Shown here piece after piece: positions 11,752-24,604 of a stretch of DNA of 64,000 nucleotides. The stretch lies in assembly GCA_023678885.1 (NCBI GenBank), contig CM042979.1, positions 25,968,981 to 26,032,980 of the forward strand, in the 5' to 3' direction. A model generated the notes under the pieces. That model saw only the letters and a program-made list of their open reading frames with translations. It searched no databases and had not been told where the DNA came from. This DNA is from Pogostemon cablin. Taxonomy: Eukaryota > Streptophyta > Magnoliopsida > Lamiales > Lamiaceae. The stretch's first letter is position 1. Every line of letters begins with the position of its first letter. The translations under genes were made by a program, and so were the position numbers.

Positions 11752-11839
11752 GTAACAATAACTAATAGAATGTTAAAAACCGTAAGGTACGCCTAACAAC
11801 GCGAACAGTTAATCCCACCCATTGAATTGAAAAAAAAAT

Positions 11840-11900
11840 TGGAGAGAGAAAGAGAGAGAATCTTACGCCGATTGAAATTGTTTTGGAAAGATCGTACGAG
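11840..11900 (+). other. Probable 5' UTR exon of MED10
   Basis: A GA-rich leader (GGAGAGAGAAAGAGAGAGAA) ends at 11900 in ACGAG followed by a GTAATACT donor. A matching acceptor (TTCCTCGCAG) ends at 15352, 18 bases before the MED10 start codon. The transcription start is not defined by the sequence. Confidence 0.45.
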
Positions 11901-14900
11901 GTAATACTATCCTTCAAATGTGTGTGTTCTCTTATTCTGTTTTGTGAATTAAGATAGGGCTAGAAGTAGAATGGATCAATATTTGATTTTGAATTGATAC
12001 TTGAGAAGAAATATATAATATATGGTGAATTTGGAAATATTATTGTTAATCTAGTAACAGATGAGTGATCCATTCGATACGCTCGTCGTGGAAATTTTAT
12101 TTGGGATAGTTACTTGCTCTCTTTCAGAACTGTTATTCTGTTTTGTGAATTAAAATAGGGCTTGAAGTATATGGATCAAGAATTTGAGTTTGAATAGATA
12201 CCTGAGTAGAAAACAGTATGATGTATGGTAATTTGGGGAATCTTAGAGTGATTTGGTTCACTAAAATTAATATGTGGGATAATAAAGCTTGTAAATGTGA
12301 AAAAAGAAAAAATTCTGATTCTTGAATTGAATCTCACAGTTGAATCCCTTGTATTTTCTCATTCTTATAATATCTGTTGTGTTAGATGCTGTGGTTTGGT
12401 CGGCTAACTAATATTTTAGCTTCACTTAGCATGTTTGTTTTGGGGGAAGAAATTTAACCCACCCCCAAATTTAAAGATCACGTAAATTCATGTCGCTTTG
12501 TTATGTTGTATGCATGTGAAAACACATAATAATCAGAATTCAGCATCCCAGTTAATAATTCATTATATCAATTACCAAGCAGAAGCTTAAACTTTAACTT
12601 GTAATCCAATAATTCTTTTCCTTATTTTCTTGTTGGTGGTTCATTGTTGGGTGAAGCTTAAGAAAATAGGCTAAGCAATGATTTGAATCAGACATCCATG
12701 GACAAGACACTTTGGGTTTTAACACGGGGCCCACCATTGGGTAGCCCCTTTCGTCTTGCCCAGAAGGATCTGGCTGGTCAGAGTAAATTATTAGGCACAT
12801 TAATTAGGGAGCCCAAACTTGGCCTAAAATCATGGTTGAAGGTGAAGGGTTGGCCTCCACTTTTCCATGCTTTCTTGTGGAACTGATGTGGCATGTCAAT
12901 AAAATTCAGTCTCCCTTTATCCAAATGGATTTCTGTGTTTGGCACACTCTGGGTGGCAACCCACACACCGAGACCTAAAAGTTCCGGTTGGCAACCCCCC
13001 TGGGGCTCACACCAGGGTTGGCAACCCCTGGCCCACCATCGGGTAGACCCTTTCCATGTCCTGTCCGGATCTAGTATACTGGATGAAATTGTTAAGCATG
13101 GTTGAAGGTGAAGGGTTGGCCTCTACTTATGTGGTTTTTTTCTAATTGGGTACCTTTATGATTGAACGGCTTATCACAATGATGGACTGTAATTTTGGAT
13201 TTGAGGAACAGCCATCCTTTTGGTTTATTCAATATTCAGAAAGATTCTTTTTCTTTTGTGAAGAAATAACAAGAAAAAGAGAATGGACTATGGCTTAATA
13301 TATAATAAATCAGCACTGTAGAATATGGTTGTTGCAGTGTCACTGATTTTATTGCTCTGGTGGGCGAGTGAGTCTTTAAATTAAATTTATTGCATTATTA
13401 CTTCAAGAAGTGCTTAATGTTGTGCCTTCAAGTTTCAACGTCTTACGTTGAATGAAGAACGCATCATAATCAATTGAAATGTCAACTTAGTGTTGCTTAC
13501 AGTGTAAGAAATTTCTTGGTTTCTTGCTAAATGTTGATTCTATGTTTCTAAGTTTCTAACTCTGCACTTTCGTCACTTGTTTTTTGACCCCTAGGATGTG
13601 GTAAAATTGTGCATTAGAATATATTTGTTCCTGGCATTTATACAAAACCTAATGTAATACCCTCTAATGTGTGTTCGTTGGTTCATCACTATAGTATTCT
13701 TTTTGTGGTTGGTAAACTTAGAAGAGAGGAGGAGGGGATGTGAAGGCATGTATGCTTGCAGCAGTAACTAACTTATCATATTATCATTTCTATTACTTTG
13801 GATTTTTTTTTAAGTCCATCACATTCATGGGATAATTTAATGCTGTGTTTTATGTCTAAGCACAATTGATAGAATTTATTGGGAAGATTATGGAACGTTT
13901 TCAATTCTGTTTTATATACTTTATCTATCAGTACCAGAAATTTCCCTTTCTCCATATTCAAAAGCATTTATCTATAATTGCTAGACCAATGAACTGTCAG
14001 ATTATTCCCATAAATGTGATTTATTTCAATAGTGTAGAATGTTTTTAACTGATTGGTGTTCGTGCTTCAATTTGATCCTTACTCTAGTGGTTAGCTTTAG
14101 CATGTAAAATATTACATATTAATTTTTATATATGCAAATGCTTTTGATTCATAATTGATTATATCTTCTAGGTTAGAATTATGATGATTTAGATTTATAA
14201 CTATATGTATGGCTGTCATGACTGCTAGGTCAAAAAAAAAAAAGATAGTTAAAATATTAATTAAGCGATAATGTGTTTAGATCTAGTCATTATCAGTTTT
14301 AACATAACTGAAATTCTAAATTAAAACATTAAAAATCTGGATAAAACCTAAAGAACTAAGGTGTTACTCTGTCTAGTTATACTTTTATTAGGCATAGTTA
14401 GTCTTTTGATTCAAACGTTATAGGTCTATATCTTGACAACCTTTTTGTCACCTCTACAACCTTTCCTTATTTCTCCCTTACTGCCATTGTTTTTCCATTA
14501 TAGAGGCATTTTTTCTTACATTACCCAGGAGACATAATATGATTTCTGTAGGTTTTGGTCATACAAGTATTTAATCTAGTTGATACTAGGCATTTCAGTG
14601 GCCTTTTCGTGTTTGAATTCTTCTTGAATTTGCAAAATATTCAAAAACTTATTAAGATTATTGAACAAGGTCTAGCGTCGCTCAAGTTTGAGGATCTCAA
14701 AAAATAAACTTCTTGTCAGACTTTGTGGTATATCGTTCTTTTTTAGTTATTCTTATAGTTATCATATTTTATTTGAGTAGGGAACCAGAGTGCAAATATG
14801 CTTACAGAGCATGATGTTGATTTCCAATGTTGGTGGCAGTTATAATTTTAAATTTTTATGTGACTAACATGCATGCTCTTTATTTTTCTTGATTTTCTTT

Positions 14901-15352
14901 TGCTAGACGAGTATCATGAGTTTAAAATTTGTTGGTTTGTATGAATATATTGACTCTGTAATTTTCACTTATAAAAAAAAGCTTCAAACTCCTAATTGTC
15001 GTAAGTTCTAACAATAAATTTATTAAAAATAAAATAAATGGTGGAAACACAAAATAGAAGTGTTGTTTTAATACCTTGTGTAGCTAAAAAAACATTTGAA
15101 TTAGGATAAACTTTTATTAATTTCTGGCCACAAATTTCCTTATTAAAGGAATTCATTTGATTATGTTACAAACACTTAAAAATCAACACCATAAATACTA
15201 ATAGCGTAATTTTGATATTATGACAGATTCTCATTATATTATGTTGATATCGAAAATATATTTTTTATTTTATTTTATCCAGCAGTGTAAATAATGTGGT
15301 GTTATGATTAAGAGTATGACTTAAAACGTTGAGATGCATTGATTCCTCGCAG
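11901..15352 (+). other. Probable leader intron of MED10 (~3.45 kb)
   Basis: This T-rich non-coding stretch lies between the candidate leader exon and the coding region. Apart from a direct repeat at 12728-13128 nothing with function is visible. Confidence 0.4.
12728..13128. repeat. Imperfect direct duplication inside the MED10 leader intron
   Basis: GGCCCACCAT-GGGTAG starts a block at 12728 and again at 13030. Each block ends in GGTTGAAGGTGAAGGGTTGG (near 12834 and 13100). Between the copies GGTTGGCAACCCC-like words recur. The block is GC-richer than the intron around it and is probably an old transposon piece. Confidence 0.6.
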
Positions 15353-15370
15353 GACAGAGAAACGGTCGCA

Positions 15371-18300
15371 ATGACAACCAGCGGTGGAGGGCACAGCATT
15401 ATGGGTTCGCAATCAGCTGCAGCCTCACCTATGGATTCTTCGGCAACCACCATCACAACCCCAATTGAAGATCCTAAACAGAATCTGACTCAAGTTATAA
15501 ATTCAATTCAGAAAACTCTCGGTATCCTTCACCAGCTCTACCTCACTGTTTCCTCTTACAACGTCTCTGCCCAACTCCCTCTCCTCCAGCGCATGTAAGT
15601 CTTTAACCTTTACTTTGTAATACTCTCTCTTCCGTAGAGTTTGTCTTTATGTTTCAGTTCAACAACAGTTTGTTGTCTGAGGGATTAATGCTATGAATTT
15701 ACATTTGAATGTTGTTTACATAGATCTTGATTCCATATATTCTGTTCTTTTATTTTTTTGGGGATATAGGAATAATTTGGTATTGGAGCTGGATAATATG
15801 ACAAGATTAGTAGAGAAGTGTAACATCCAGGTGCCAATGGAGGTTCTTAAGTAAGTTTTTTTGATGTATAACTATTTTGTAAACATAACTAGCATATAAT
15901 TCTGTTAGAAGGCGTTTGTTTGTTAATAAAACTTCTGAATCAATGAATTGGATGTAGTTTGATCGATGATGGGAAGAATCCTGATGAATTCACACGGGAT
16001 ATGTTGAATAATTGCATTGCCAAGAATCAGATTACTAAAGGAAAAACAGATTCATTCAAGGTTGGTTTGTGCTTCAAACATATTTGTACTTTCTTTTAAC
16101 TTGTATGCTTGGAATCCCCATATTTTGCAATCTGAGTTCTGAAACTTTAGTTATATGCTTTTGGATAAACGAGGCTCGCCAAAGATTTGTATTTAGTTCT
16201 AATGTAGCATGGATTGAATTTGCTTTATAATAGACAAAAGCCTATTTGAATTTTCTAGATGTACATATGTTAACAATTTGTTGGATGAAGCTTGCAAATG
16301 TTGGAATAGTTTTAACTCTTAATTAATTCTCTTTTAGATCTTTCCTGTCAGTATGGTTACCGATTTATTTTCCTTCATTTTATAACATTACATGGCCTTG
16401 CCATGAACAGCATTTTTTTTATCTGTAACTCTATTGTTTAGGATAGAAATTGTCAACCAATTGTTGACTTGTAATAAAATTCTCTTAAGCTCTTACATGA
16501 TTCAGGGCCTGCGAAAGCATCTGCTTGAGGAATTGGAGCAAGCATTTCCTGATGAAGTTGAAACTTATAGGGAGATACGCGCCGCATCTGCAGCTGTGAG
16601 TTATACTGGCGCATTTCTTTACCCATTTCCTTACTCTTTTAAAGCAGAGAATTTTTAAATTTCATAGATTTTGCTTCATCAATCTCTATATATAATGTTT
16701 CTTACTGAATTTATTTCTTGCATACACTTGGATGGTCCTGTGATATGTGTGAGTTATGTCACCTGTTTGATGTGATCTATGTGTGTTGATTTTATATGTT
16801 ATCTTTTGCCACTGCACTTCCATGTAGTTACTAGTTAAGTAGAGGAATGAATAAAAGTAGGTTTGGATTCTCACAATCTCACACTGTGTGAGTCTTACAA
16901 TTTCCTTGAACTATATTAAAAACTGTTGATGGGTTGATGTCCTGACATTGTGATAGGATTGAATATTATCTATTATTTGAACCACTTTATGGTACGCTGA
17001 GAAGCGTACATGGATGACGTGTTCTTGATCAGCTTATGCAAATTTCTGATTGAGAGTTGGTTAGCTTGAGTCATAACCCACTCTGCTTTCGAAACCCAAA
17101 CACTAATTACTGTTATTATAATATTAATTTTTATTATTATAGTCACTGAATTTTATTAAGTTAATATTATCATATTATGTTATTATAAAGTGTGAGGCAG
17201 CATATTATATAAGTATTGAATTTTTTTTTCCTTTGTTTTCTTTAACCAGTATCTAGAAAGGAAAAAAATCCAGAATAGTTTGTTGTGCTAATTTCACATC
17301 GCCTTTTAATACTTGTAGACTGAATTAAGAAAAATCTTTTAAAGAGAATGCTTTCCTGGTCATAGATTCATATGAATTAGTTAAAGTATTGAGAAAAGAT
17401 AGATGAAGAAAAAGCTGAAGAGGACTTTAATTTCTGGCATGCCAAAATCTCCTAGTCAACTTTGTACGTAGTAGGTGTGCACATTTTAAGTTTCTTTTCA
17501 CTGCATGTAATAAATTACCAAAAAATATTGAGATGCTGTCGCCTTTAAATAACTAACAGAGGAACATCATGTTTATCACAATGTGAACGCATTTGAATAC
17601 TTTTTTATGCTAGAAGGATTATCAAATGGAGTAACTATATTTCCTACTGGCTGCGGAGTTTGAGTTCATTACAATCCAATAGCCATTGATGGCGGGCTGT
17701 CATTATTTAATGCATGCAGTCATAATTTATATGATTCTTTTTTAAAAGTCAAATGCTTATAAACGTGATGTCTATCATATAGGGACCTGATTGAACACAA
17801 TACTCTTGTTCGAGTATCACGAATTTGGTCTTTTTACGGTTATATGAAGTGATTAGGTTTAAAGTAGAACATTGCCTACCTTTGCTCGTCTGGATTTCTG
17901 AAAATAGTTGATTATGTTTGTAAAACATTGCAATTCAGTATTTTAATACATTATTAATTTTTTCATGGTGGCATGGTGCGCAAGGCTTGGTGCATAGTAC
18001 TCCTTGTAGATGAAATGATGAGCTAACACTCTGGTTAATTTCTTGAATCAGTTTTTTATATTTGGCTTTTTAGTCTTCCATTCATTTAATTCTTTAGCAC
18101 TTCATCCGAAATGTTGTACCACCCGTGTGTAAGATCAAGATGTTCCTCAAATCCTGAGCATTATAAATATAACAGATTGGCATTTGCTGAGGGTGAGACT
18201 CACAACTTGGGTCTGGAGCTTTGAATCCTGAGCTTGATCGTAGTTGGATGTTGGAAACAAAGTATCTCTATGACTAAACTAAAAATTGGTTCTTATACCA

Positions 18301-18777
18301 ATTTATAACTTTCTAAATATTTATCTTATAAAATCTGTATAATGGTTTTTACAACTGTAATTCTATGCAAATGCTGAAAATTTTTGGATGGAAAATTGCT
18401 TTCAGAAAGCCAGTTTGCCTTTGTACTATTTGAGTGAGGATCTGTATACGTTCCACCATGTAAGAAACCCTTTTGGACTTGGCTAAAAAACAATATTTTA
18501 ATAGAAAACATCATTTGTACCATAGTAGGCATGAATTCTAATCATATAAACACACTGCAGTATTAAGGGGCTGTATGTATAATTTATGTTAAAAGAGTAT
18601 TGTCTTACAGGCTACTTTTTTCTTATATGAAACACACACAGAGAGATATGTAATTTATCCTTGTCACTCTATCAGTAACCTCTGCAACATTTATAATTCA
18701 TGCAGGAGACAAGACGATCCATTCAATCACAAAATATGCTTCCCAATGGAGACGTGAAACTAAAGACGGAGATCTGA
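15371..18777 (+). CDS. MED10: Mediator of RNA polymerase II transcription subunit 10
   Basis: Coding exons are 15371-15594, 15770-15850, 15958-16060, 16506-16595 and 18706-18777, all with GT/AG borders, giving 189 aa. The product is a subunit of the Mediator middle module, which bridges DNA-bound activators and RNA polymerase II in the nucleus. Residues 1-34 are a Ser/Thr/Ala-rich plant-type lead. The Med10 domain spans about 36-160, with helices around NLTQVINSIQKTLGILHQLY and the conserved LIDDGKNPDEFT and FRxxL-like RKHLLEELE stretches. The tail (167-189) is short and charged. The length agrees with plant MED10 proteins. This ATG is chosen because the upstream in-frame sequence runs into a likely splice acceptor at 15352. 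Introns 1-3 are short; intron 4 is 2110 bp. Confidence 0.93.
16596..18705 (+). other. Long intron 4 of MED10
   Basis: The donor is GTGAGT and the acceptor ATGCAG. It is T-rich and contains no nested gene or clear transposon boundary. Confidence 0.85.
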
Positions 18778-18966
18778 GTTTCGGTGGGGGTGATGGACTG
18801 GTAATTTTGTGTCATATTATAATTGTTGGTGTTGTTTGTAGGTGGCTTTTGAATGTGTGGAATGGAAACTTATACCAGTGTTGATGTCACACTGCTGTTA
18901 CAATTTCATTCCGATTCCAGTTTATCACTTGACAAAATAACAAATTCTAATTTAAGGTAATTATCA

Positions 18967-19230
18967 GGGTTAATTGAAAAAAAAAATACGAATTTTTCTC
19001 CTATTGCAAATTAATCCCAATTTTTGATAAATTGAAAAAAAAAAAAAACCACCACCTTTAAGTATCGTTCCAAAACGCACCTAATTTGTGATTAAAAGTT
19101 GGTTTTTATTTTATATTGGGTGGGTTTTGCAACAATATTTAAAGGTGGTAATTTTTTTTTGCAATTTCTCAAATGTTGGGATTAATTTGCAATAAAAGTA
19201 AAGTTCGTGATTTTTTTTGCAATTAATCCT
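18967..19230. mobile_element. Mutator-type foldback MITE downstream of MED10
   Basis: The termini are GGGTTAATTG and CAATTAATCC, and roughly 100 bases at each end are inverted copies (GCAAATTAATCCCAA, then ACCACCTTTAA blocks). The flanks are TAATTATCA (18958-18966) and TAATTATTA (19231-19239), a 9-bp duplication with one change. No coding capacity. Confidence 0.75.
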
Positions 19231-19671
19231 AATTATTATGGTACTTAATAATTAGTAAAATGTGTGGTCCGCTTATTGGATATCCGTTATTGGATTCAGA
19301 TATCATGTTACACTTTGATGTCACATTACTTATTACACATGTTAGATGAGCGACACATGTGCGGGTAGGGTTGTAAATGAATCAAATAATTCGATTCGGT
19401 ATTCGAATTCGAGTATCAGTATTCGAATTCGAATAAATATTTTAGTTCGAATAATATTCGAATCGAATATGATTCATAAGATATTCGATTTGAATCTTCG
19501 CGGATATATTCAATTATTAATACATAATATATATTAATTATATATTGTTAATATTAAATAATTATATATTTTTATATGTTTAAATATAATATTTTGTTTT
19601 ATAAATATAAATGAATATGTATATTATCTAATTTTTTACTATCTTAAAATAACGAGGAAAAGACATATTTT

Positions 19672-19674
<3 letters not shown>

Positions 19675-19731
<57 letters not shown>
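19675..19731. repeat. (TA)n microsatellite, ~28 units
   Basis: An uninterrupted TA dinucleotide run inside the hAT element. Confidence 0.95.
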
Positions 19732-19732
<1 letters not shown>

Positions 19733-19848
19733 GTGAATTATTTAAATATAATTTTGAATAATTTAATGGTTGATGTATTTAATGAGTATTTCTTCTTAAA
19801 TTTATTAATAGTACAAGAAATTAAAAAAATATTATTTTAAAAAAATTA

Positions 19849-20113
19849 TTCTCTCCGTCCCATAAAAGTTGACACACTTTCCTTTTTGGTTTGTCTCACT
19901 AAAGTTGACACATTTTATTTTTAATACATGGACCTACACAAAAAATAATTAATTTATTCTCATGGCCCCACATATCACCTCTAATACAACTACCCACTAC
20001 ACATTAAATATTATTTCTCTCACTTCACTTTACTTCACTTTACATTAAATTATTATACTCCTTAATCTCCGTGTCCAAAAAAAATTATATCAACTTCTAT
20101 GGGACGAAGTGAG
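19849..20113. mobile_element. Stowaway-like MITE nested in a hAT element
   Basis: The ends CTCTCCGTCCC and GGGACGAAGTGAG are inverted relatives of the CTCCCTCCGTCC family terminus, flanked by TA. The interior shares CCCACTACACATTAAAT with other copies in this window. Confidence 0.75.
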
Positions 20114-20504
20114 TAATTTACAATTTCAAATTCGAATGTTCAAATTCGAATACTCGAATTTATTCGAATAGTTCGTTTATTGCTTTCAAATCGAATACGA
20201 ATTTGATTTCGAATTCGTTTATAATCAAATTCGAATATTCAAATATTTAATTAAATATCATTCAAATACCTTAATATTCGATTCGATTCGTTTACAACCC
20301 TATGTGCGGGGTGAAAAATCTCAATATTTTTTGGTTGATATTTTTTTAGGGTATTGATTTTAGTATACCTAACATGTTAATCATCTAACGATTTGCAATA
20401 AGATATACAGCAGCAAAATGTAACGGGAGATTATGATCATTTTGGGCAAAAATGTACTCCATGTGAGACATTCTCACATAACTAGTACCGTGAGATAAAT
20501 AATA

Positions 20505-20730
20505 CTCCCTCCGTCCCATCCAAAGGGTTTCTTTTTTTTCATTTTTGGCGTCCCACCCAAAGGGTCCTCTTTCTTTTTTTATACACTTGGGTTCACACAT
20601 ACCCACTAATACAATTAAAATATGTGACTTACACTCTCACTAATATAACTACCCACTACACATTAAATAATAATACTTCTTAATTCACGTGCAAAAAGCA
20701 AAATGCGCCCTTTGGGCGGGATGGAGGGGG
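20505..20730. mobile_element. Stowaway-like MITE
   Basis: Left end CTCCCTCCGTCCCATCC, right end GGGCGGGATGGAGGGGG, flanked by TA. Typical interior words (ACCCACTAATACAA, CACTACACATTAAATAA) are present. Confidence 0.85.
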
Positions 20731-22686
20731 TAAGTAATAGTAACATTTTTAATATTCCTTCCATTCACTCTAAAATATCAATTTTATCATTTTTTTTGCA
20801 TCCGCCTTAAAAATATCTATTTTTCTTTTATGGAAAAAAGAAAATGATAAAGCAACCAATTACTTTATGATAAATAAAAAGTTAGTAATAATTTTTTTTT
20901 AGTGAAAAGTGATAATTAAACAAGAAAAAGTTAAACGAATTCACCAGGAGAGGCTATCATGTAAGAATTGTTCTTCCTTTAAATTTACTCATAATTTTTT
21001 GGGATGAAATGACTATGTATTTTGACTAAAATTCTTTTGTTAAATCAGATTTAGTTAGAATAATAACCCAAAATTCTTTCAATCATATGCATAAAATTTT
21101 AAACTAAAATACCCTTAACAATTTTTTTTAATCAATAAATAAATAGTGAAATAATCCCAAGGTGGGACGTATCGCTCGAAACTTGCTCCATATATATATA
21201 TTTTTTTAAGCCAACTTGCTCCATATCTAAGTATTTACACATACAATTATTTTTTAATAAAAAGAAATTGTGTGGTACCCATTTTTATAAAACCAGTTTC
21301 CAGGTATAAATTCTTATTATTCCTTAGTTTGGCTCAATTCCACTTTGAAAGGTCGTTAAAATTTGTGAATGGGATAGAGCCAATTGCAAGGCCAATCAAA
21401 TTAAAGTAGTCTTGGAACCCTCCATTATTCATTCTATTGATTTTTTGAATCAAAATTAGAGTGCACATGTTGAAATTATGCATGCATTCTTCTTTCTTGA
21501 ACCTTACATTCTTTAAAGATTCCTCAATGAAAGGATAATCATATAGGAACTAATATCAGCTTCATTATATATTATTATCATGTGTATTTTTTTTTAAGTA
21601 AAAAAGAATAGTTGATAGATTCTTTATTGGAAGATAATTAAGGTTAGATGGTCAAAGTTCCAATAAGTATATAGTACTCAAATGTGAAAAAATTATGAAA
21701 ACCATTTCACATCGTGAGATGGGATACTTAAATGTGAAATTTTTTAAAACATAGTGCTTCACATATGAGTAAACACCTCCTAGTCTTTTTATTTATTTAT
21801 TCCAAAATATTGGAAGAAGAAGAAAAAAATTAATTCAAATACTTTTTAGTTCAAATTTATTATCTTCACATTACACACATTACATATTTCTCAATTCATT
21901 CTCTCAAAAGTCATTAAATTTAGTAAAATTAAATATTTCTTTCTTTAATAATATGGAACAATAACATTACATTTTGGGATGATTTAGTAAAAATATAATA
22001 TATCAAAAAAATATCTAGATTATAGACATTTTGGAGAATCAACTTAGTCAAAGAATAAAAAGATCAAATCGTGCTAAAAAAAATACGTAAAACGAAATTA
22101 GAGGCCCAAGAACTCGATAGAATGGTCCTATGGTCCTGGAATGGAATAATCTACATTTAAAAATTAAAAAATAAACAGAAAAGAATCAAAATATTATGCA
22201 TGATGGCATGTTGAAATCATGGAGTATTTCTTTTGTGAAAACAAATATTCTTGGAGAGATTGGTGGTCAATGGAGATATATATACGTATCTTAATCAACA
22301 AATCTAATACTGATGGTAAGAACAATTAGAGTCAACTGTTGTTGGAAATTTGAGAAGGAAAAAGATTATGATATAATATAGATAGATACATATATATATA
22401 TATCCGAATATATATTGAGTAGTGATGTCCAAAAGGTGATGGGTGGTTCTGGGGTAGGGTGGTGAGGGCATGTGACATGGGCCCACTAAAGAAGATAATC
22501 CTATTCCTAGATAACTGGATAAGGTTCTCTCCCAATCTGGAGACAAACGTATGAAGATAGGTCAAACTCACCCTCACCTCACTATTTCCTTTTTCTTTTT
22601 TTCTTCTTTTCTATCTTATTAGTAATATCGTCTTGTCTCGTAATGAAATTCAGAGTTAATATAGGTGCGAAAGTTCTAAAGAATTA
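20731..22686. other. Intergenic DNA, no gene recognised
   Basis: AT-rich DNA with a half Stowaway-like piece near 20750-20830 (ATTCCTTCCATTCACTC). Positions 22190-22580 are less AT-rich and include GGGCCCACT and GGATAAGG words that would suit a promoter, but no gene start follows. Confidence 0.4.
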
Positions 22687-22937
22687 CTCACCCTCCATCT
22701 TATTGAAACATGCATTTTTCTATTTTATTCCGTTTTAATACAAGGTATACATTTTTTTATAAAGAGAACCCACACATATTAATTATTTCTCTCTTCATGG
22801 GTCTACATGTCATATTAATACACCTACTCACTTTACATTAATATATTATTTCTCTTACCTCACTACACATTAAAATATTATACTCCTTAATCAATGTGCA
22901 AAAAGCAAACTCCTACGTTTCAATGGGACGGAGAGAA
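22687..22937. mobile_element. Stowaway-like MITE, diverged ends
   Basis: Left end CTCACCCTCCATCTTATTG, right end CAATGGGACGGAGAGAA, TA-flanked. The interior carries the family's CACTACACATTAAAATATTA and CTCCTTAATC words. Confidence 0.7.
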
Positions 22938-23095
22938 TATTTTTTAACAATAATTTGGTATTTTAAAGTAATAAATAAACTATAAAGTAAGTTATATAAG
23001 TTGTAAATGAATGATAATGTTAAAATTAACGTGTGTTATGGGGTTGTTGGATCGCATTACAAAAAAACCCGTCAAATTCCAACGAAAAGTAAATA

Positions 23096-23298
23096 CTCCC
23101 TCCGGCCTATTCAAAAGTCACAGATTGCTTTTTGTGCGTAGATTAAGGAGTATTATTATTTTATGTGTAGTGGGTAGTTGTATTAGTAGTGAGTGGTGGG
23201 CCACATGTTGTACCTTTTTACTAAAAGTGGGAAATAATGACATTTGGATGGGACGCCCAATATAGTAAAATGGTGACATTTCGGTGGGACGGATGGAG
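23096..23298. mobile_element. Stowaway-like MITE nested in the CACTA-like element
   Basis: Ends CTCCCTCCGGCC and GGGACGGATGGAG, TA on both sides, about 200 bp. Confidence 0.85.
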
Positions 23299-23841
23299 TA
23301 CATTAGAAATTATAGAGTTGCAATGAATTTTCCAATAAAATTCGAAACTATTGGAAAATTTCATTAAAATTTCCCTTTAAAATTTTCAATGTTAATTCCA
23401 ATATTCCTAATAAACTATTGAAAATTTTCAATGAAATTTTCTATAAAACCTAAAGTTGTTGAAAAATTTCAACGAAAATTCCCATATAAATTTAGACCGT
23501 TTGAAAATTCCAATACTAATTTCAATTGCTTGATGAACTATTGAAAATTACATTAAAAATTTCAATTAAACTTAAGTCGTTGGAAAATTCTAGTAAAAAT
23601 TCCACTGGACATTGAAAATCATTGAAAATTTCCAACTCGAATCTCAATAACCCAATAAATTGCTGGAATTTTATGTAGAAAAGTCTATTTAAACAAAATG
23701 AAATAAATAGATCTCCAAATAATAAATTTACCATTAGATATTTTAAATTAAAAAATCTATTTAAAAGAAAGAAATAAAAAAAAACATATTATAAGAGTTT
23801 AATAAATTAAAATTTCAATTTACAACACAAATTATACATAT

Positions 23842-23889
23842 TAGCTAATTAGTTGGTAGAGGATATGCTAATACTAAGGGTTCAAATCC
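23842..23889 (+). other. tRNA-like remnant (A and B box pair)
   Basis: TAGCTAATTAGTTGG fits a pol III A box and GGTTCAAATCC an exact B box 37 bases later. The spacing is shorter than in a tRNA and no acceptor stem is formed, so this is a decayed tRNA or SINE head, not a tRNA gene. Confidence 0.3.
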
Positions 23890-24411
23890 AAGTAAATGCA
23901 TTTTTTTTTATCCATGGAAAATTTCAATGGAACTGGAAGATTCATTCAAATTTATTTCAAAGATAATTCTAAAAGAAATTTACATTGGAAAAATGTTTGA
24001 ATTACTTTCATATAAAAAAAATTCCTAACACAAAAATGTCATTGAATTTTAGAAACTATTATAAATGTTGTTGAAAAAATGGCATCTCAACGGCCACTTT
24101 TTTAACAAAAATAATGCATTGGAATATCAGTTCTAATGGAGTTGGAAGATTAGTTAGTTATTCCAAAGGTAATTCCAAAATAAAATTACGTTGGAAAAAT
24201 GTTTGAATTACTTTTAGATAAAAAAAAAATTCAAACACAAAATATTTGTTGGATTTTAGAAACCATTGAAAATGTTGTTAGAAAAATGACATCGGCCACT
24301 TTTCCAATGAAAATAATTCATTGGAATATCAGTAGAATCATGAATTCCAACTGCATTTTTGCATATTCCAACTGTTTTTCGCCGTTAAAATTCGACAATT
24401 TTCTAGTAATG

Positions 24412-24568
24412 ATCATTTCCTTATTTGAGGGAGCGAACTTATTTATGAGATGGGAAAAAAAATAGTATATGTGACTTTGTTTATGAGACAGATGAAGTAT
24501 ACCATAAGATTATAGTATTTGTTTTGAATTTATTTGGGATTTGAAAATTATGAATAGTATGCGCGATG

Positions 24569-24604
<36 letters not shown>

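Larger units (their letters stand above)
19366..20302. mobile_element. Non-autonomous hAT element (937 bp) with nested insertions
   Basis: The ends are TAGGGTTGTAAA and TTTACAACCCTA. The flanks repeat TGTGCGGG exactly (19358-19365 and 20303-20310), a hAT 8-bp duplication. Subterminal regions are packed with ATTCGAATTCGAAT words. A Stowaway MITE (19849-20113) and a long (TA)n run lie inside. No transposase frame. Confidence 0.85.
23055..24411. mobile_element. CACTA-like non-autonomous element with CATTA termini
   Basis: The left end reads CATTACAAAAAAACCCGTC. The right end, inverted, reads CATTACTAGAAAATTGTCG; both continue into related AATTCCAACG / AATTTTAACG. The interior is full of TTGGAAAATT and AATTTTCCAA words in both directions, as in CACTA subterminal regions. 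The expected 3-bp target duplication is not exact, and CACTA has become CATTA. A Stowaway (23096-23298) and a tRNA-like fragment lie within. Confidence 0.45.
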
